Shown here: positions 42,184-50,588 of the stretch, in pieces
How positions within the stretch are numbered: position 1 is the first letter of the stretch
How the letters are laid out: every line of letters starts with the position of its first letter
Source: QPJE01 sp051747745
Lineage (GTDB): Bacteria > Bacillota > Halanaerobiia > Halanaerobiales > Halanaerobiaceae
Length of the DNA: 64,000 nucleotides
Assembly: GCA_051747745.1 (NCBI GenBank)
Contig: JBNJGL010000005.1
Location: forward strand, 1-64,000
Direction: 5' to 3'
The notes under the pieces: generated by a model
What the model was told of the DNA's origin: nothing
The model's database searches: none
Seen by the model: only the letters and a program-made list of their open reading frames with translations
Program-made: the position numbers and the translations under genes

Positions 42184-42642
42184 TTATTTTTTTAGTTCTG
42201 CTAATTCTCGATATATTTGCTTTATCAAATAATAAACCATAAATATACCAGTGAATGGAATAGCAAAGTACATATAATCCATATCTATCCCTAAATATGG
42301 GGTTCCCTGTGATGTGCTTGAATTTATCCATACAAATCCCTGATAGGATAAAAACGATATAAATGCCAGAGTAACAGTATTTATTAATATGTTTACAATT
42401 TTTTTATTAATGGGGAGTAAATTAATTAAAACATCAATATTCAAGTGTCCTTCTTCTCTAACCCCAATAGCAGTTCCTAAAAATATTAGATATACAAATG
42501 ATAATCTAATTATATCCATTGCCCATGGGATAGGAAAATTAAAGACATACCTGGACACAACCTGTGCAAATGTTACTATAGTAATAATTATTAAACTAAT
42601 TATGGCCAAATAGTCCAGTGTTTTATCAATTATCTTATTCAT
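42184..42642 (-). CDS. dctQ: TRAP transporter small permease DctQ
   Basis: 152 aa, four helices, with the DctQ loop VVSRYVFNFPIPWAMDIIRL and EEGHLNIDVL. ATG at 42642 is chosen because GAGGAGG lies 9 nt upstream; an in-frame start at 42690 would add 16 non-conserved residues across that SD. Partner of DctM. Confidence 0.85.
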   Translation of the reverse strand: MNKIIDKTLDYLAIISLIIITIVTFAQVVSRYVFNFPIPWAMDIIRLSFVYLIFLGTAIGVREEGHLNIDVLINLLPINKKIVNILINTVTLAFISFLSYQGFVWINSSTSQGTPYLGIDMDYMYFAIPFTGIFMVYYLIKQIYRELAELKK

Positions 42643-42712
42643 CAGCTTGAGCCTCCTCTGTAAATCTAAATTATGTAGATATATAAACATATATTAGTAT
42701 ATACATTTAATA

Positions 42713-42739
42713 TGTCAGGAAGGGATTCCCTTCCTGACA
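42713..42739 (-). other. Intercistronic hairpin after dctP
   Basis: TGTCAGGAAGGGA pairs with TCCCTTCCTGACA around a 1-nt centre, 17 bp after the dctP stop. The minus-strand 3' flank (TATTAAATG) is not a T-tract, so it likely protects the dctP 3' end, raising binding-protein levels over the permeases, as the hairpin after pstS may do. Confidence 0.6.
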
Positions 42740-42755
42740 GTTATAATTTTCTATC

Positions 42756-43763
42756 TTAGAAAAACTCACCAAGTTCTCTAACATCTTCAACCCATTTTAG
42801 TGGAACTAACTCTTTTACTTCTTCATTTTCTGGAACATCTTTAGTAGCTTCCATAAATTCGCTTCTATCTGGACGTGAAACTTCCATTCCACCTTCAGTT
42901 GTTAAAAACTCTACATCTTCATTTTCTTTCTTTTCAATAATATGTCTCTGATAGCTAATCATTTCTTTAGCTGATTGATCAACAATTTCCTGCAGGTCTT
43001 CAGGTAAATTATTATAGAAGTTAGGATTTATAATTACACTACCAGGTGCATATGTATGAGCATCAAGTGTTAGATAATCCTGAACTTCATAGAATTTCAT
43101 GGATCTTATTGTAGCAGGTGGATTTTCCTGACCATCAACAACACCCTGCTGTAGTGAAGTATAGAGATCATCAAAAGGAAGTGGCTGTGGACTGGCACCT
43201 AATGCCTCTACTAATGTAAACCACACTTTTGATTCCTGAACTCTAAGTGAAAGATCTTTCATATCTTCCGGCTTATTTACTGGTCTTTTATTATTTGTGA
43301 AGTGTCTCCAGCCTAGTTCAACAAATCCTAAATGTTTGAATCCTTTTTCTGCAAATTTTTCTTCAAGTTTATCACCAATTTTTCCGTCCATAACTGCATA
43401 AACATGTGCTCTATTTTTGAAAAGATAAGGTATTGTAAATATTTGAGCTTCCGGTACCCATGCAGGCAGTGTTCCATCAGTTGTAACAGTTGTCATCTGT
43501 AATGTACCGGAGTTTACACTCTCTGCCATAGCTCTTTCTCCACCAAGCTGAGCATCAGGATAAATTGTTACTTCTATTCTTCCATCACTCTTATCTTCAA
43601 CCAGTTCCTTAAATTTGGTTGCAGCAATTGTATACTGATGTTCTGCAGGGCCGACAGTACCATATCTGATTTCATAAGTTTCCTGAGCAAAACCCACAGC
43701 AGTAACAGATAAAACAAAAGATAGTACTAAAAGTAAAATTAATGATTTTTTATATTTTAACAT
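42756..43763 (-). CDS. dctP: TRAP transporter substrate-binding protein DctP
   Basis: 335 aa with a signal peptide (ends VGFAQ, ~27) and the DctP fold: RYGTVGPAEHQYTIAATKFKELVED, IEVTIYPDAQLGGERAMAESVNSGTLQM (parts), FTIPYLFKNRAHVYAV, LGASPQPLPFDDLYTSLQQGVVDGQENPP. The LRVQES motif has the conserved Arg that binds a carboxylate in this family, so the ligand is probably an organic acid. Confidence 0.9.
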   Translation of the reverse strand: MLKYKKSLILLLVLSFVLSVTAVGFAQETYEIRYGTVGPAEHQYTIAATKFKELVEDKSDGRIEVTIYPDAQLGGERAMAESVNSGTLQMTTVTTDGTLPAWVPEAQIFTIPYLFKNRAHVYAVMDGKIGDKLEEKFAEKGFKHLGFVELGWRHFTNNKRPVNKPEDMKDLSLRVQESKVWFTLVEALGASPQPLPFDDLYTSLQQGVVDGQENPPATIRSMKFYEVQDYLTLDAHTYAPGSVIINPNFYNNLPEDLQEIVDQSAKEMISYQRHIIEKKENEDVEFLTTEGGMEVSRPDRSEFMEATKDVPENEEVKELVPLKWVEDVRELGEFF

Positions 43764-43782
43764 AAAATTTCCTCCTCATTTT

Positions 43783-44466
43783 TTATCTGATATTTTTAAT
43801 TGAATATTTATGGCTTATTTTTCTACCTAAAACAGGATCTTCAAGTTCTAGTTCAAATCTATCTCCAAATGCCATTCCAGACTTCATAGGTACAGAACCG
43901 CAAAAGACTACTGTTCCTTCAAGATTTTCCTGATAATTTTCTTTTACAAAATTTATTATTTCATCTAGAGGGAGAAGTCCTTCCATAGTTCCTTCCTGGT
44001 AAAGTTCTTTTTCTCCATTTTCTATTGACCAGGATTTTAATTTAAGATCATCCAGATGATCTTTAACATCTTCCATTTTCCAGAGAATTCTGCTGTGTGG
44101 TTTTGGACAGCTCTGCTTGGATTTTCCGATATCCACTGTTTCTAAAGCTCTATCGGTGTGATCACTACCCAGGCCAAGATATATATCATCACCTTTAAAT
44201 AATAATATAACTTCTACTTCACCACTTGACTTTTCACTAATTACCTGTATTTCATCATCATATGTTGAAAGTGTTTTTGAACAGGGATAAATAGTAGGAA
44301 GCTGTTCAGGTGCAGTAATACCTTCTTCTTCTAACTCTTCAACATGCTTCAAAACTTCCTCCTGATTTCTACCTGAAAAACCAACACAAATAAGTTTTTC
44401 GATTTCATATGACAGTACATAGTCTTCATTTTCTTTTCTTGAAACAAAAAAGTCTGTTTTCACCAT
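43783..44466 (-). CDS. DUF2848 family protein
   Basis: 227 aa, soluble. It resembles DUF2848 proteins, distantly related to fumarylacetoacetate hydrolase: TYPCSKTLSTYDDEIQV-like region (IYPCSKTLSTYDDEI), LGLGSDHTDRALE and an ending with SGMAFGDRFELELEDPVLGRKISHKYSI (parts). ATG at 44466 is chosen because AAAGGAGAT precedes it. It lies between the nitrilase and dctP, so it probably acts on the imported acid; the reaction is unknown. Confidence 0.7.
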   Translation of the reverse strand: MVKTDFFVSRKENEDYVLSYEIEKLICVGFSGRNQEEVLKHVEELEEEGITAPEQLPTIYPCSKTLSTYDDEIQVISEKSSGEVEVILLFKGDDIYLGLGSDHTDRALETVDIGKSKQSCPKPHSRILWKMEDVKDHLDDLKLKSWSIENGEKELYQEGTMEGLLPLDEIINFVKENYQENLEGTVVFCGSVPMKSGMAFGDRFELELEDPVLGRKISHKYSIKNIR

Positions 44467-44479
44467 TTTTATATCTCCT

Positions 44480-45277
44480 TTAAATTTCGTAAAGTTCTGT
44501 TCTTCTATCTTCAAATACATTTATACTTGATCTTATATCTTCAACAACTGATAAGTCAAGTTCAGAATAAAATATTTCCTGTTCTTTACCAGCTTCATGT
44601 AATCTTTTGCCCCAGGGGTCTATACATGCAGAGTGACCACCAAGTTCCAATCCATCATCAGTAACTCCACTTGCATTAACACCAACAACAAAATTCTGAT
44701 TTTCTATTGCACGAGTTTTTAATAAAGTTCTCCAGTGATCATTTCTTTTTAAAGGCCACTGGGCTGGAACGAAGTTGATCAGTGCATCTTTTAGTGCTAA
44801 TGTTCTGAACAATTCTGGAAATCTTACTTCATAACAAATTGCTAAACTGCATTTTATGCCATCAAGGTTAAAAACTGTTAAATGATCTCCAGCATCAAAA
44901 TAATCATCTTCCCCTGAATGTGTAAAAAGATGTGTTTTGCTGTAGTCTGCAATTAATTCTCCACTGCGGTTGAATACATAAGATGTATTCATTACCCGAT
45001 TGTCAATTGTATTTGCTACTGTCCCACCAATAATATTAACATCATACTTCTGGGATAAATCACTAAACAATTCTTTAGTAACCTGTCCCTCTTTATCAGC
45101 TAATTCATCAACATTTTCCGGAAAAAACCCAGTATTCCACATCTCCGGTAAAATAACTGCATTAATATCTTTTTTAGTGGCTTTTTTCACAAGTTTTTTA
45201 ACTTTTTCAATATTTTTATCAGGAGAACCAAATTCAACTTTCATCTGAATAACGCCTATGTCAAATTTTATTTCCAT
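44480..45277 (-). CDS. Nitrilase-family carbon-nitrogen hydrolase
   Basis: 265 aa with the nitrilase catalytic triad in order: Glu in VILPEMWNTGFFPE, Lys in YSKTHLFTHSGE, and Cys in CSLAICYEVRFPELFR. The Mxx-ICYE-R-FPE form and LPEMWNTGF are typical of omega-amidase/YafV-like enzymes that hydrolyse 2-oxo-acid amides. The ATG at 45277 follows AAAGGAGGTG closely; GTG at 45280 is an alternative. First gene of the TRAP operon. Confidence 0.85.
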   Translation of the reverse strand: MEIKFDIGVIQMKVEFGSPDKNIEKVKKLVKKATKKDINAVILPEMWNTGFFPENVDELADKEGQVTKELFSDLSQKYDVNIIGGTVANTIDNRVMNTSYVFNRSGELIADYSKTHLFTHSGEDDYFDAGDHLTVFNLDGIKCSLAICYEVRFPELFRTLALKDALINFVPAQWPLKRNDHWRTLLKTRAIENQNFVVGVNASGVTDDGLELGGHSACIDPWGKRLHEAGKEQEIFYSELDLSVVEDIRSSINVFEDRRTELYEI

Positions 45278-45343
45278 CACCTCCTTTCACTATGTTGAAA
45301 CAAAAAATTTAATCTAAAAGATTGAAAAAATGTTTAAAAATAC

Positions 45344-45376
45344 AACCAGTATACTGGTTATATATTACTATTTCAA
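45344..45376 (-). promoter_or_regulatory. Promoter with palindromic operator for the nitrilase-TRAP operon
   Basis: On the minus strand, -35 TTGAAA (45371-45376), a 17-bp spacer, and -10 TATACT (45348-45353). The -10 lies inside a perfect 16-bp palindrome AACCAGTATACTGGTT (45344-45359). Binding there would block RNA polymerase, so a repressor is expected; the FCD/GntR gene at 39925 is the best candidate. Confidence 0.75.
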
Positions 45377-45603
45377 TTAAAGTGAAAAAAATCCTTCTTT
45401 TTTTTTGAAATTTTCTGTTTTTTGTGTAAGATAAAATGATATTTCAAGTTTAAATCTTTTTAAAATAGTTGTGAATGTCAAATAATATTTTGCTCTTCTA
45501 AAGAAAAATACTGATTTATTTACATAAGATTCTTGACATTGTCTAATATTTTTGAATAAATTCCTGATCTCATATAATATTTTAAAAAATTATATCAATT
45601 AAC

Positions 45604-45702
45604 TTAATAAGAGAGATACCAAAATTGGCATCTCTCTTAAAATATGGACAAAACTAAATTACCTTACATTATTTGCTTTTGCGGATGAGAAAATTATTAT
45701 AT
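45604..45702. repeat. ~100-bp direct repeat, copy 1
   Basis: 99 bp that differ from copy 2 (49393-49492) by one substitution and one single-base indel, by eye. It begins with a hairpin (AAGAGAGATACCAA/TTGGCATCTCTCTT, one mismatch) that would serve as terminator of the DctM-like permease gene, but the conserved part runs 60 bp further (GGACAAAACTAAAT ... GCTTTTGCGGATGAGAAA). This near-identity indicates recent duplication. Confidence 0.85.
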
Positions 45703-45909
45703 TTAGTTTTTTATATGTACGAATAAATATATGGCATTAACAATTATTTTTCTATATCAAATTTACTGGAAATATCATTAAATCTATCCTAAAGTAAATT
45801 AATATTATTATAAACATTCGTATAAAATGTATTTTATAAATTATAGTTTTAAATCTACCCATTTCTTAATCAATATTTAAAAACTATTTTTTAAAAATAT
45901 CATTTTAAA

Positions 45910-47286
45910 TTATCCAATGTGTCCAAACCAAGCCAAAAATCCTACTATTATAAAATATAAATCAACGGGTAAAGCATAAAGCATTATTTTAATGGGATCA
46001 ACTTCTTTTTCTTTGACAATCCCTCCTACAATTCCAGCTACAACAAAAGCGGTCAAAGAAACCGGAGGAAAAGCTTGTCCTCCAACTGCTATATGACTTG
46101 CACCTAAAACCGCTGATAATTTTGAAATATCAAAAGTTTCAGTCAAAATTGGGCCCATTAAAGGAACAATAGTATTTTGAGCAGTAGTTTGAGAGCCTGT
46201 TAGCATTCCCAAAAGTGCTAGACCTATCCCTCCACCAAAAGTTACTATTGTTTCCGATAAACCTTGTGTTATTTCTACTACTCTATCAATTAATCCAGCG
46301 GCATAAAACATACCAACCATTATACCGGCACATACTTGAATTTGAACTGTTTTTGAAACGTTTTTCAAACCAGTTTTAATTGTTTCCAAACTTTTATTAC
46401 GAACTTTGCTAAAAAGAAAACTTATTACAATCGCAATGATAATTGCTTGAGTAACTCTAAAAGTTATACCACTTAAAATTGGAATCCAACCAAAGACAGT
46501 AATAAATACTTTATCTATTAACATAATCAAATCATATAATATAGGAATTTCAAATGAAATAGATCTTACTATTACTATAATAACTAAAAATGTTAATGGA
46601 ACAAGATTTCTCCAATCTTCTTTAATTATTTGTAATACATTTTTTTTAGGAATAAGATGTTCTGGAAGTTTTTTGATTTTTACAAATCTTGAAGATATAA
46701 AAATAGCCAGAACCACCCCTAAACCAACTGTTATATAAGAAATATTTATTGCAGTAGTTGGATCATCTAAACCCACAAGAGCAGAAGAAAGAAATAGAGC
46801 CTGAGTTATAGGTGGCATAACTGCCCCTATAAAACTTCCCATAAGTATAGTAGCTCCTATTTGTTCAGGAGTTAATTTTAGTTCAATTAAAGCAAGTACC
46901 ACCAATGTTCCTATAACTGTAGCAGCTGCAATTCCATCACCTAATAATGATCCGGCCAAAACAAGTGTTATAATAACTGCCGCAATTAAACCTTTTGGAG
47001 TTCGTCCAAAAAGAGAACGAAAAGTATTCAATACTGTATCCATGGTTCCCAGTTTTACCTGTGTTTGAGCATATATACTTCCAAAAATCGACAACCCAAT
47101 AACCCAGGCAAGCTTATCAATCCCTTCACCAGAAGCTAAAATTATTGCTCCAGGAGATAATTTCCCTAAAATTGCAGCTGTTAAAGCTCCAATTAATAAT
47201 GCTATCCTAACATTTCCTCCAATCTTAGGAAATGGAATCAAAATCACAGCAATAACTAATATAATCGGTGTTAAAACAATAAACAT
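45910..47286 (-). CDS. DctM-like / ion-transporter-superfamily permease
   Basis: 458-aa membrane protein with about 11-12 helices. Glycine/proline hairpin motifs (LGDGIAAATVIGTLVVLALIE, SFIGAVMPPITQALFLSSAL, GMLTGSQTTAQNTIVPLMGPIL) resemble DctM-type permeases of the IT superfamily that function alone. No binding protein is adjacent. It follows the ALDH7-like gene in the same direction (157 bp gap), so it may bring in or expel the substrate of that pathway. Confidence 0.65.
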   Translation of the reverse strand: MFIVLTPIILVIAVILIPFPKIGGNVRIALLIGALTAAILGKLSPGAIILASGEGIDKLAWVIGLSIFGSIYAQTQVKLGTMDTVLNTFRSLFGRTPKGLIAAVIITLVLAGSLLGDGIAAATVIGTLVVLALIELKLTPEQIGATILMGSFIGAVMPPITQALFLSSALVGLDDPTTAINISYITVGLGVVLAIFISSRFVKIKKLPEHLIPKKNVLQIIKEDWRNLVPLTFLVIIVIVRSISFEIPILYDLIMLIDKVFITVFGWIPILSGITFRVTQAIIIAIVISFLFSKVRNKSLETIKTGLKNVSKTVQIQVCAGIMVGMFYAAGLIDRVVEITQGLSETIVTFGGGIGLALLGMLTGSQTTAQNTIVPLMGPILTETFDISKLSAVLGASHIAVGGQAFPPVSLTAFVVAGIVGGIVKEKEVDPIKIMLYALPVDLYFIIVGFLAWFGHIG

Positions 47287-47443
47287 AAAACTCGACCTCC
47301 TTGATTTTTTTTGATTATTATATGAATCTTTTGAAAATAATCGATTTTATTTATTTTAAAAAACACCTCCCCTCTTTTTGAGAATAGTTTTTATTTTAAT
47401 TATGTAAATTATACTAATCTTTTTTATTTTTTAAAATTAATAT

Positions 47444-48976
47444 TTATATATCAAATTCAATACCTTGTGCAAGAGGAATATCTTTACCCCAATTAATTGT
47501 ACAAGTTTGTCTTCTCATATAACTTTTCCAGGCATCTGAACCAGATTCTCTTCCGCCTCCAGTTTGTTTTTCACCACCAAATGCACCACCTATTTCAGCA
47601 CCTGATGTGCCAATATTTACATTTGCTAAACCACAATCAGAACCAATACTAGATAAAAATTCTTCTGATTCACGGATATTATTCGTAAATATTGAAGATG
47701 ATAATCCCTGCACAACATCATTATTCATTTCAATAGCTTCATTAACTTCTCCACTATACTTTATTAAATATAGTATAGGTGCAAATGTTTCTTCTTGAAC
47801 GATTTCAAATTTATTATCAACTTCTGCTATTGTAGGAACTACATAACAACCGCTCTCATAGCCTTTTCCTTCTAGAACTTTATTCCCATAAATAATTTTA
47901 CCGCCTTCTTCTTTAACTTTCTCTAAAGCATTTTTATACTTCTCAACGGCAGCTTTATCTATTAACGGACCAACATGATTTTTTTCATCAAGAGGATCAC
48001 CAATACTTAAAGACTTATATGCTCGAACCAATGATTCTTTAAATTGCTCGTAAACATCTTCATGAATAATTAGTCTTCTTGTAGTAGTACATCTTTGTCC
48101 AGCAGTACCAACTGCACCAAACACACTAGCTTGAAGTGCCATATCAAGATCTGCTTCAGAAGTTATAATAATTGCATTATTACCACCCAATTCCAAAATA
48201 GTCTTACCGAATCTCTCAGAAACAGTTTTAGAAACATGTTGTCCAGTTTTGATTGAACCAGTAAATGAAATCAAAGGAATTTTATTATCATTTAATATAT
48301 TTTCACCTATAGAAGATCCAGGCCCAATAATCATTGAAAAAATCCCTTCAGGAACATCATTTACTTCAATTACTTCTTTCAAAATATTCTGAACTGCTAT
48401 TGCTGTAAGGGGAACTGTTGAAGATGGTTTCCACAAATTTGAATTCCCGCAAACTGTTGAAATCATTGAATTCCACGCCCAAACCGCTACAGGAAAATTA
48501 AACGATGTTATTATACCAACTATACCCAAGGGGTGATACTGATCATACATCCTATGCTTAGGTCTTTCAGAAGCAATTGTAAAACCATATAACTGACGCG
48601 ATTGTCCTACAGCAAAATCACATATATCAATCATTTCTTGTACTTCGCCTTTTCCTTCTGCAAGAGATTTTCCCATTTCATAAGAAACTAAAGCACCAAG
48701 ATCATCTTTATATTCTCTTAATTTTAATCCAATCTGACGAACTATTTCTCCTCTCTTAGGAGCAGGAACTTCACGCCATTTTAAGAATGCTTTGTATGAT
48801 TGTTCGACAACTTTTTCATAGTCTTCTTCTGATGCAAGATAAACAGAAGCAATCTTTTTCCCATCTACAGGTGAAAACACATCTAATTCACCCTGATCAG
48901 TGGTTTTATTCCATTTCACACCGGTAGAAGAACCATAATTTTTCTTTTTAATTCCTAATTTTTTTAAAAAGTCCAT
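47444..48976 (-). CDS. ALDH7-type aldehyde dehydrogenase
   Basis: 510 aa. ALDH core with FNFPVAVWAWN, GNSNLWKPS, FTGSIKTGQHV, catalytic Glu in LELGGNNAI and catalytic Cys in GTAGQRCTTTRRL. The C-terminal GGAFGGEKQTGGGRESGSDAWKSYMRRQT (parts) is specific to the ALDH7 (antiquitin) group, whose known substrate is alpha-aminoadipic semialdehyde in lysine or pipecolate breakdown. Other semialdehydes are possible. It starts a two-gene unit behind a 545-bp upstream region containing a leader shared with the symporter operon. Confidence 0.85.
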   Translation of the reverse strand: MDFLKKLGIKKKNYGSSTGVKWNKTTDQGELDVFSPVDGKKIASVYLASEEDYEKVVEQSYKAFLKWREVPAPKRGEIVRQIGLKLREYKDDLGALVSYEMGKSLAEGKGEVQEMIDICDFAVGQSRQLYGFTIASERPKHRMYDQYHPLGIVGIITSFNFPVAVWAWNSMISTVCGNSNLWKPSSTVPLTAIAVQNILKEVIEVNDVPEGIFSMIIGPGSSIGENILNDNKIPLISFTGSIKTGQHVSKTVSERFGKTILELGGNNAIIITSEADLDMALQASVFGAVGTAGQRCTTTRRLIIHEDVYEQFKESLVRAYKSLSIGDPLDEKNHVGPLIDKAAVEKYKNALEKVKEEGGKIIYGNKVLEGKGYESGCYVVPTIAEVDNKFEIVQEETFAPILYLIKYSGEVNEAIEMNNDVVQGLSSSIFTNNIRESEEFLSSIGSDCGLANVNIGTSGAEIGGAFGGEKQTGGGRESGSDAWKSYMRRQTCTINWGKDIPLAQGIEFDI

Positions 48977-49121
48977 TATAACTTACCTCCTTAATAAATT
49001 TTTAAAATTTAACCTTTCTTCTCAAACATTGCCCAGTAAAAAATAATAATGCTCTGACCACTAAAAAATCAAATTTAAAGGCACTGAATAAAAATAAAAT
49101 TCTGAAAATTAATATATAAAG

Positions 49122-49343
49122 TTATGATATATAGTTATCACCCCTTTTAAAGAATGTATTTATACTTTAATATAATTATAATTTAATTTTTAGATTATAA
49201 TTATATTAAAAATGAAATTATAATTTCTTAATATTATATTTGTGCATGTATAATTATAATCCTTTTTTATTATTAAGAAAATTAGTCTTTATAAATAAAA
49301 TGAAGCATTTATCAGTATAAAGGTTCTAATCTTTACTAATAAA
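49122..49343 (-). promoter_or_regulatory. Shared ~220-bp leader, copy A (before ALDH7 gene)
   Basis: Upstream of the aldehyde dehydrogenase gene and colinear with 60238-60450. Shared blocks: TATAGTTATCACC (49130-49142), TAATTATAATTTAAT-like, ATGAAATT-AAATTTCTTA-like, TCCTTTTT, AGCATTTA and a final CTAATCTT. On the minus strand the first block reads GGTGATAACTATA behind AAAGGG, like an SD and start (a 10-codon GTG ORF in this copy). It lies ~150 nt from the gene. Together with the ~100-bp repeat (49393) it fills the 48977-49521 gap. Confidence 0.55.
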
Positions 49344-49392
49344 TATTTAGTCAACTATATAGAAATGATTTCTCAATTTTAAACAATTAAAA

Positions 49393-49492
49393 TTAATAAG
49401 AGAGATACCAAAATTGGCATCTCTCTTAAAATATGGACAAAACTAAATCACCTTACATTATTCTGCTTTTGCGGATGAGAAAATTATTATAT
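49393..49492. repeat. ~100-bp direct repeat, copy 2
   Basis: Same sequence and orientation as 45604-45702. Its hairpin lies just after the TAXI binding-protein stop (49522) and would terminate that operon. Together the copies bracket the ALDH7 gene and the DctM-like permease (3.8 kb), so recombination between them would delete this module. Confidence 0.85.
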
Positions 49493-49521
49493 ATAAACAG
49501 CAATTAATTATTATTTATGTT

Positions 49522-50490
49522 TTATTCTACAATACCTTTTTCTTTATAATACTTAAGCGCTCCTGGATGCATAGGTACTGAAATAGCATTTAAAGCTGAT
49601 TCTAACTGAATACTTTTACCAGCTTCATGTTTAGAAACTATTTCATCTCTATGTTCAAATATAGTCTTAAGCATATTATAAACAAATTCTTCAGAAAGTT
49701 CTGCTCGTGTAAATAGACAGGCAACAGAACCGGTTGATGTTATATCTTCCTCTATAGATGAATATGTTCCTCCAGGAATAACTACTGGTGGAGAAAAGAA
49801 TGGGTATTTTTCATTTATTTTTTCAATTTTATCTTCTTCTATTTCTAGAATTTTAATATCATGCATAGCCTCTATATCCATAATTGATGCATTAGGTGGA
49901 GCTGCATCAACTAATACAGCATCAACTCGATCATCTTTTAATAAATCCATAGATTGAGTATATCCTAAATATTCTGGTTGTATTTCATCCCAGCCTACTC
50001 CATAAGCCTCTAGAACTACTTCCATATTAAATGGAGTAGATCCACCAGCAACTCCAACCGCAACTCTTTTACCCTTTAAATCTGCATAACCATCAATTCC
50101 ACTACCTTTTTTTACAATAGTCTGCATAACATTTGGATACAGTGAAAGAAAACCTCTAATGTTCTCTGCTGGTTGATCTTCTTTAAACATATTATCAGCA
50201 TTATAAGCCCAATCTGCTACTATAGACTCTACAAACGCTACATCAGTTTCTCCACTACTTAAATATCTAGCATTTTCTACAGAACCACCTGTAGATTCCG
50301 CTGTAGCATAAAAATCTAGATATTCCTGCATCGTATTAGCAATTGCTGTTCCTAACGGATAATACGTACCTCCTGTTCCTCCTGTAGAGACTGAAACCAT
50401 AGAAGGATCTGATGCCATAACTGCTGTGCTAACCACCATAGAAACTACAACTATTAATAAAATCAATAAGTATTCTTTTCTTCTTAACAT
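49522..50490 (-). CDS. TAXI-family TRAP substrate-binding protein
   Basis: 322 aa with a signal peptide (ends VMASD, ~27) and TAXI-family motifs: VSVSTGGTGGTYYPLGTAIANTMQEY, VENARYLSSGETDVAFVES, LKGKRVAVGVAGGSTPFNMEVVLEAYG (parts) and a V-A-C-L-F-T-R segment. It delivers ligand to the fused permease encoded 98 bp upstream. TAXI ligands known to date include glutamate and other acids; the ligand here is unknown. Confidence 0.88.
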   Translation of the reverse strand: MLRRKEYLLILLIVVVSMVVSTAVMASDPSMVSVSTGGTGGTYYPLGTAIANTMQEYLDFYATAESTGGSVENARYLSSGETDVAFVESIVADWAYNADNMFKEDQPAENIRGFLSLYPNVMQTIVKKGSGIDGYADLKGKRVAVGVAGGSTPFNMEVVLEAYGVGWDEIQPEYLGYTQSMDLLKDDRVDAVLVDAAPPNASIMDIEAMHDIKILEIEEDKIEKINEKYPFFSPPVVIPGGTYSSIEEDITSTGSVACLFTRAELSEEFVYNMLKTIFEHRDEIVSKHEAGKSIQLESALNAISVPMHPGALKYYKEKGIVE

Positions 50491-50588
50491 TATTAATTTC
50501 CCCCTCTTTTAATTCTTATAAATTCTTAAAATAATATTATAACTATAGATATATTTACCTATTAACCACCTCCTTCACAAAAATTATA

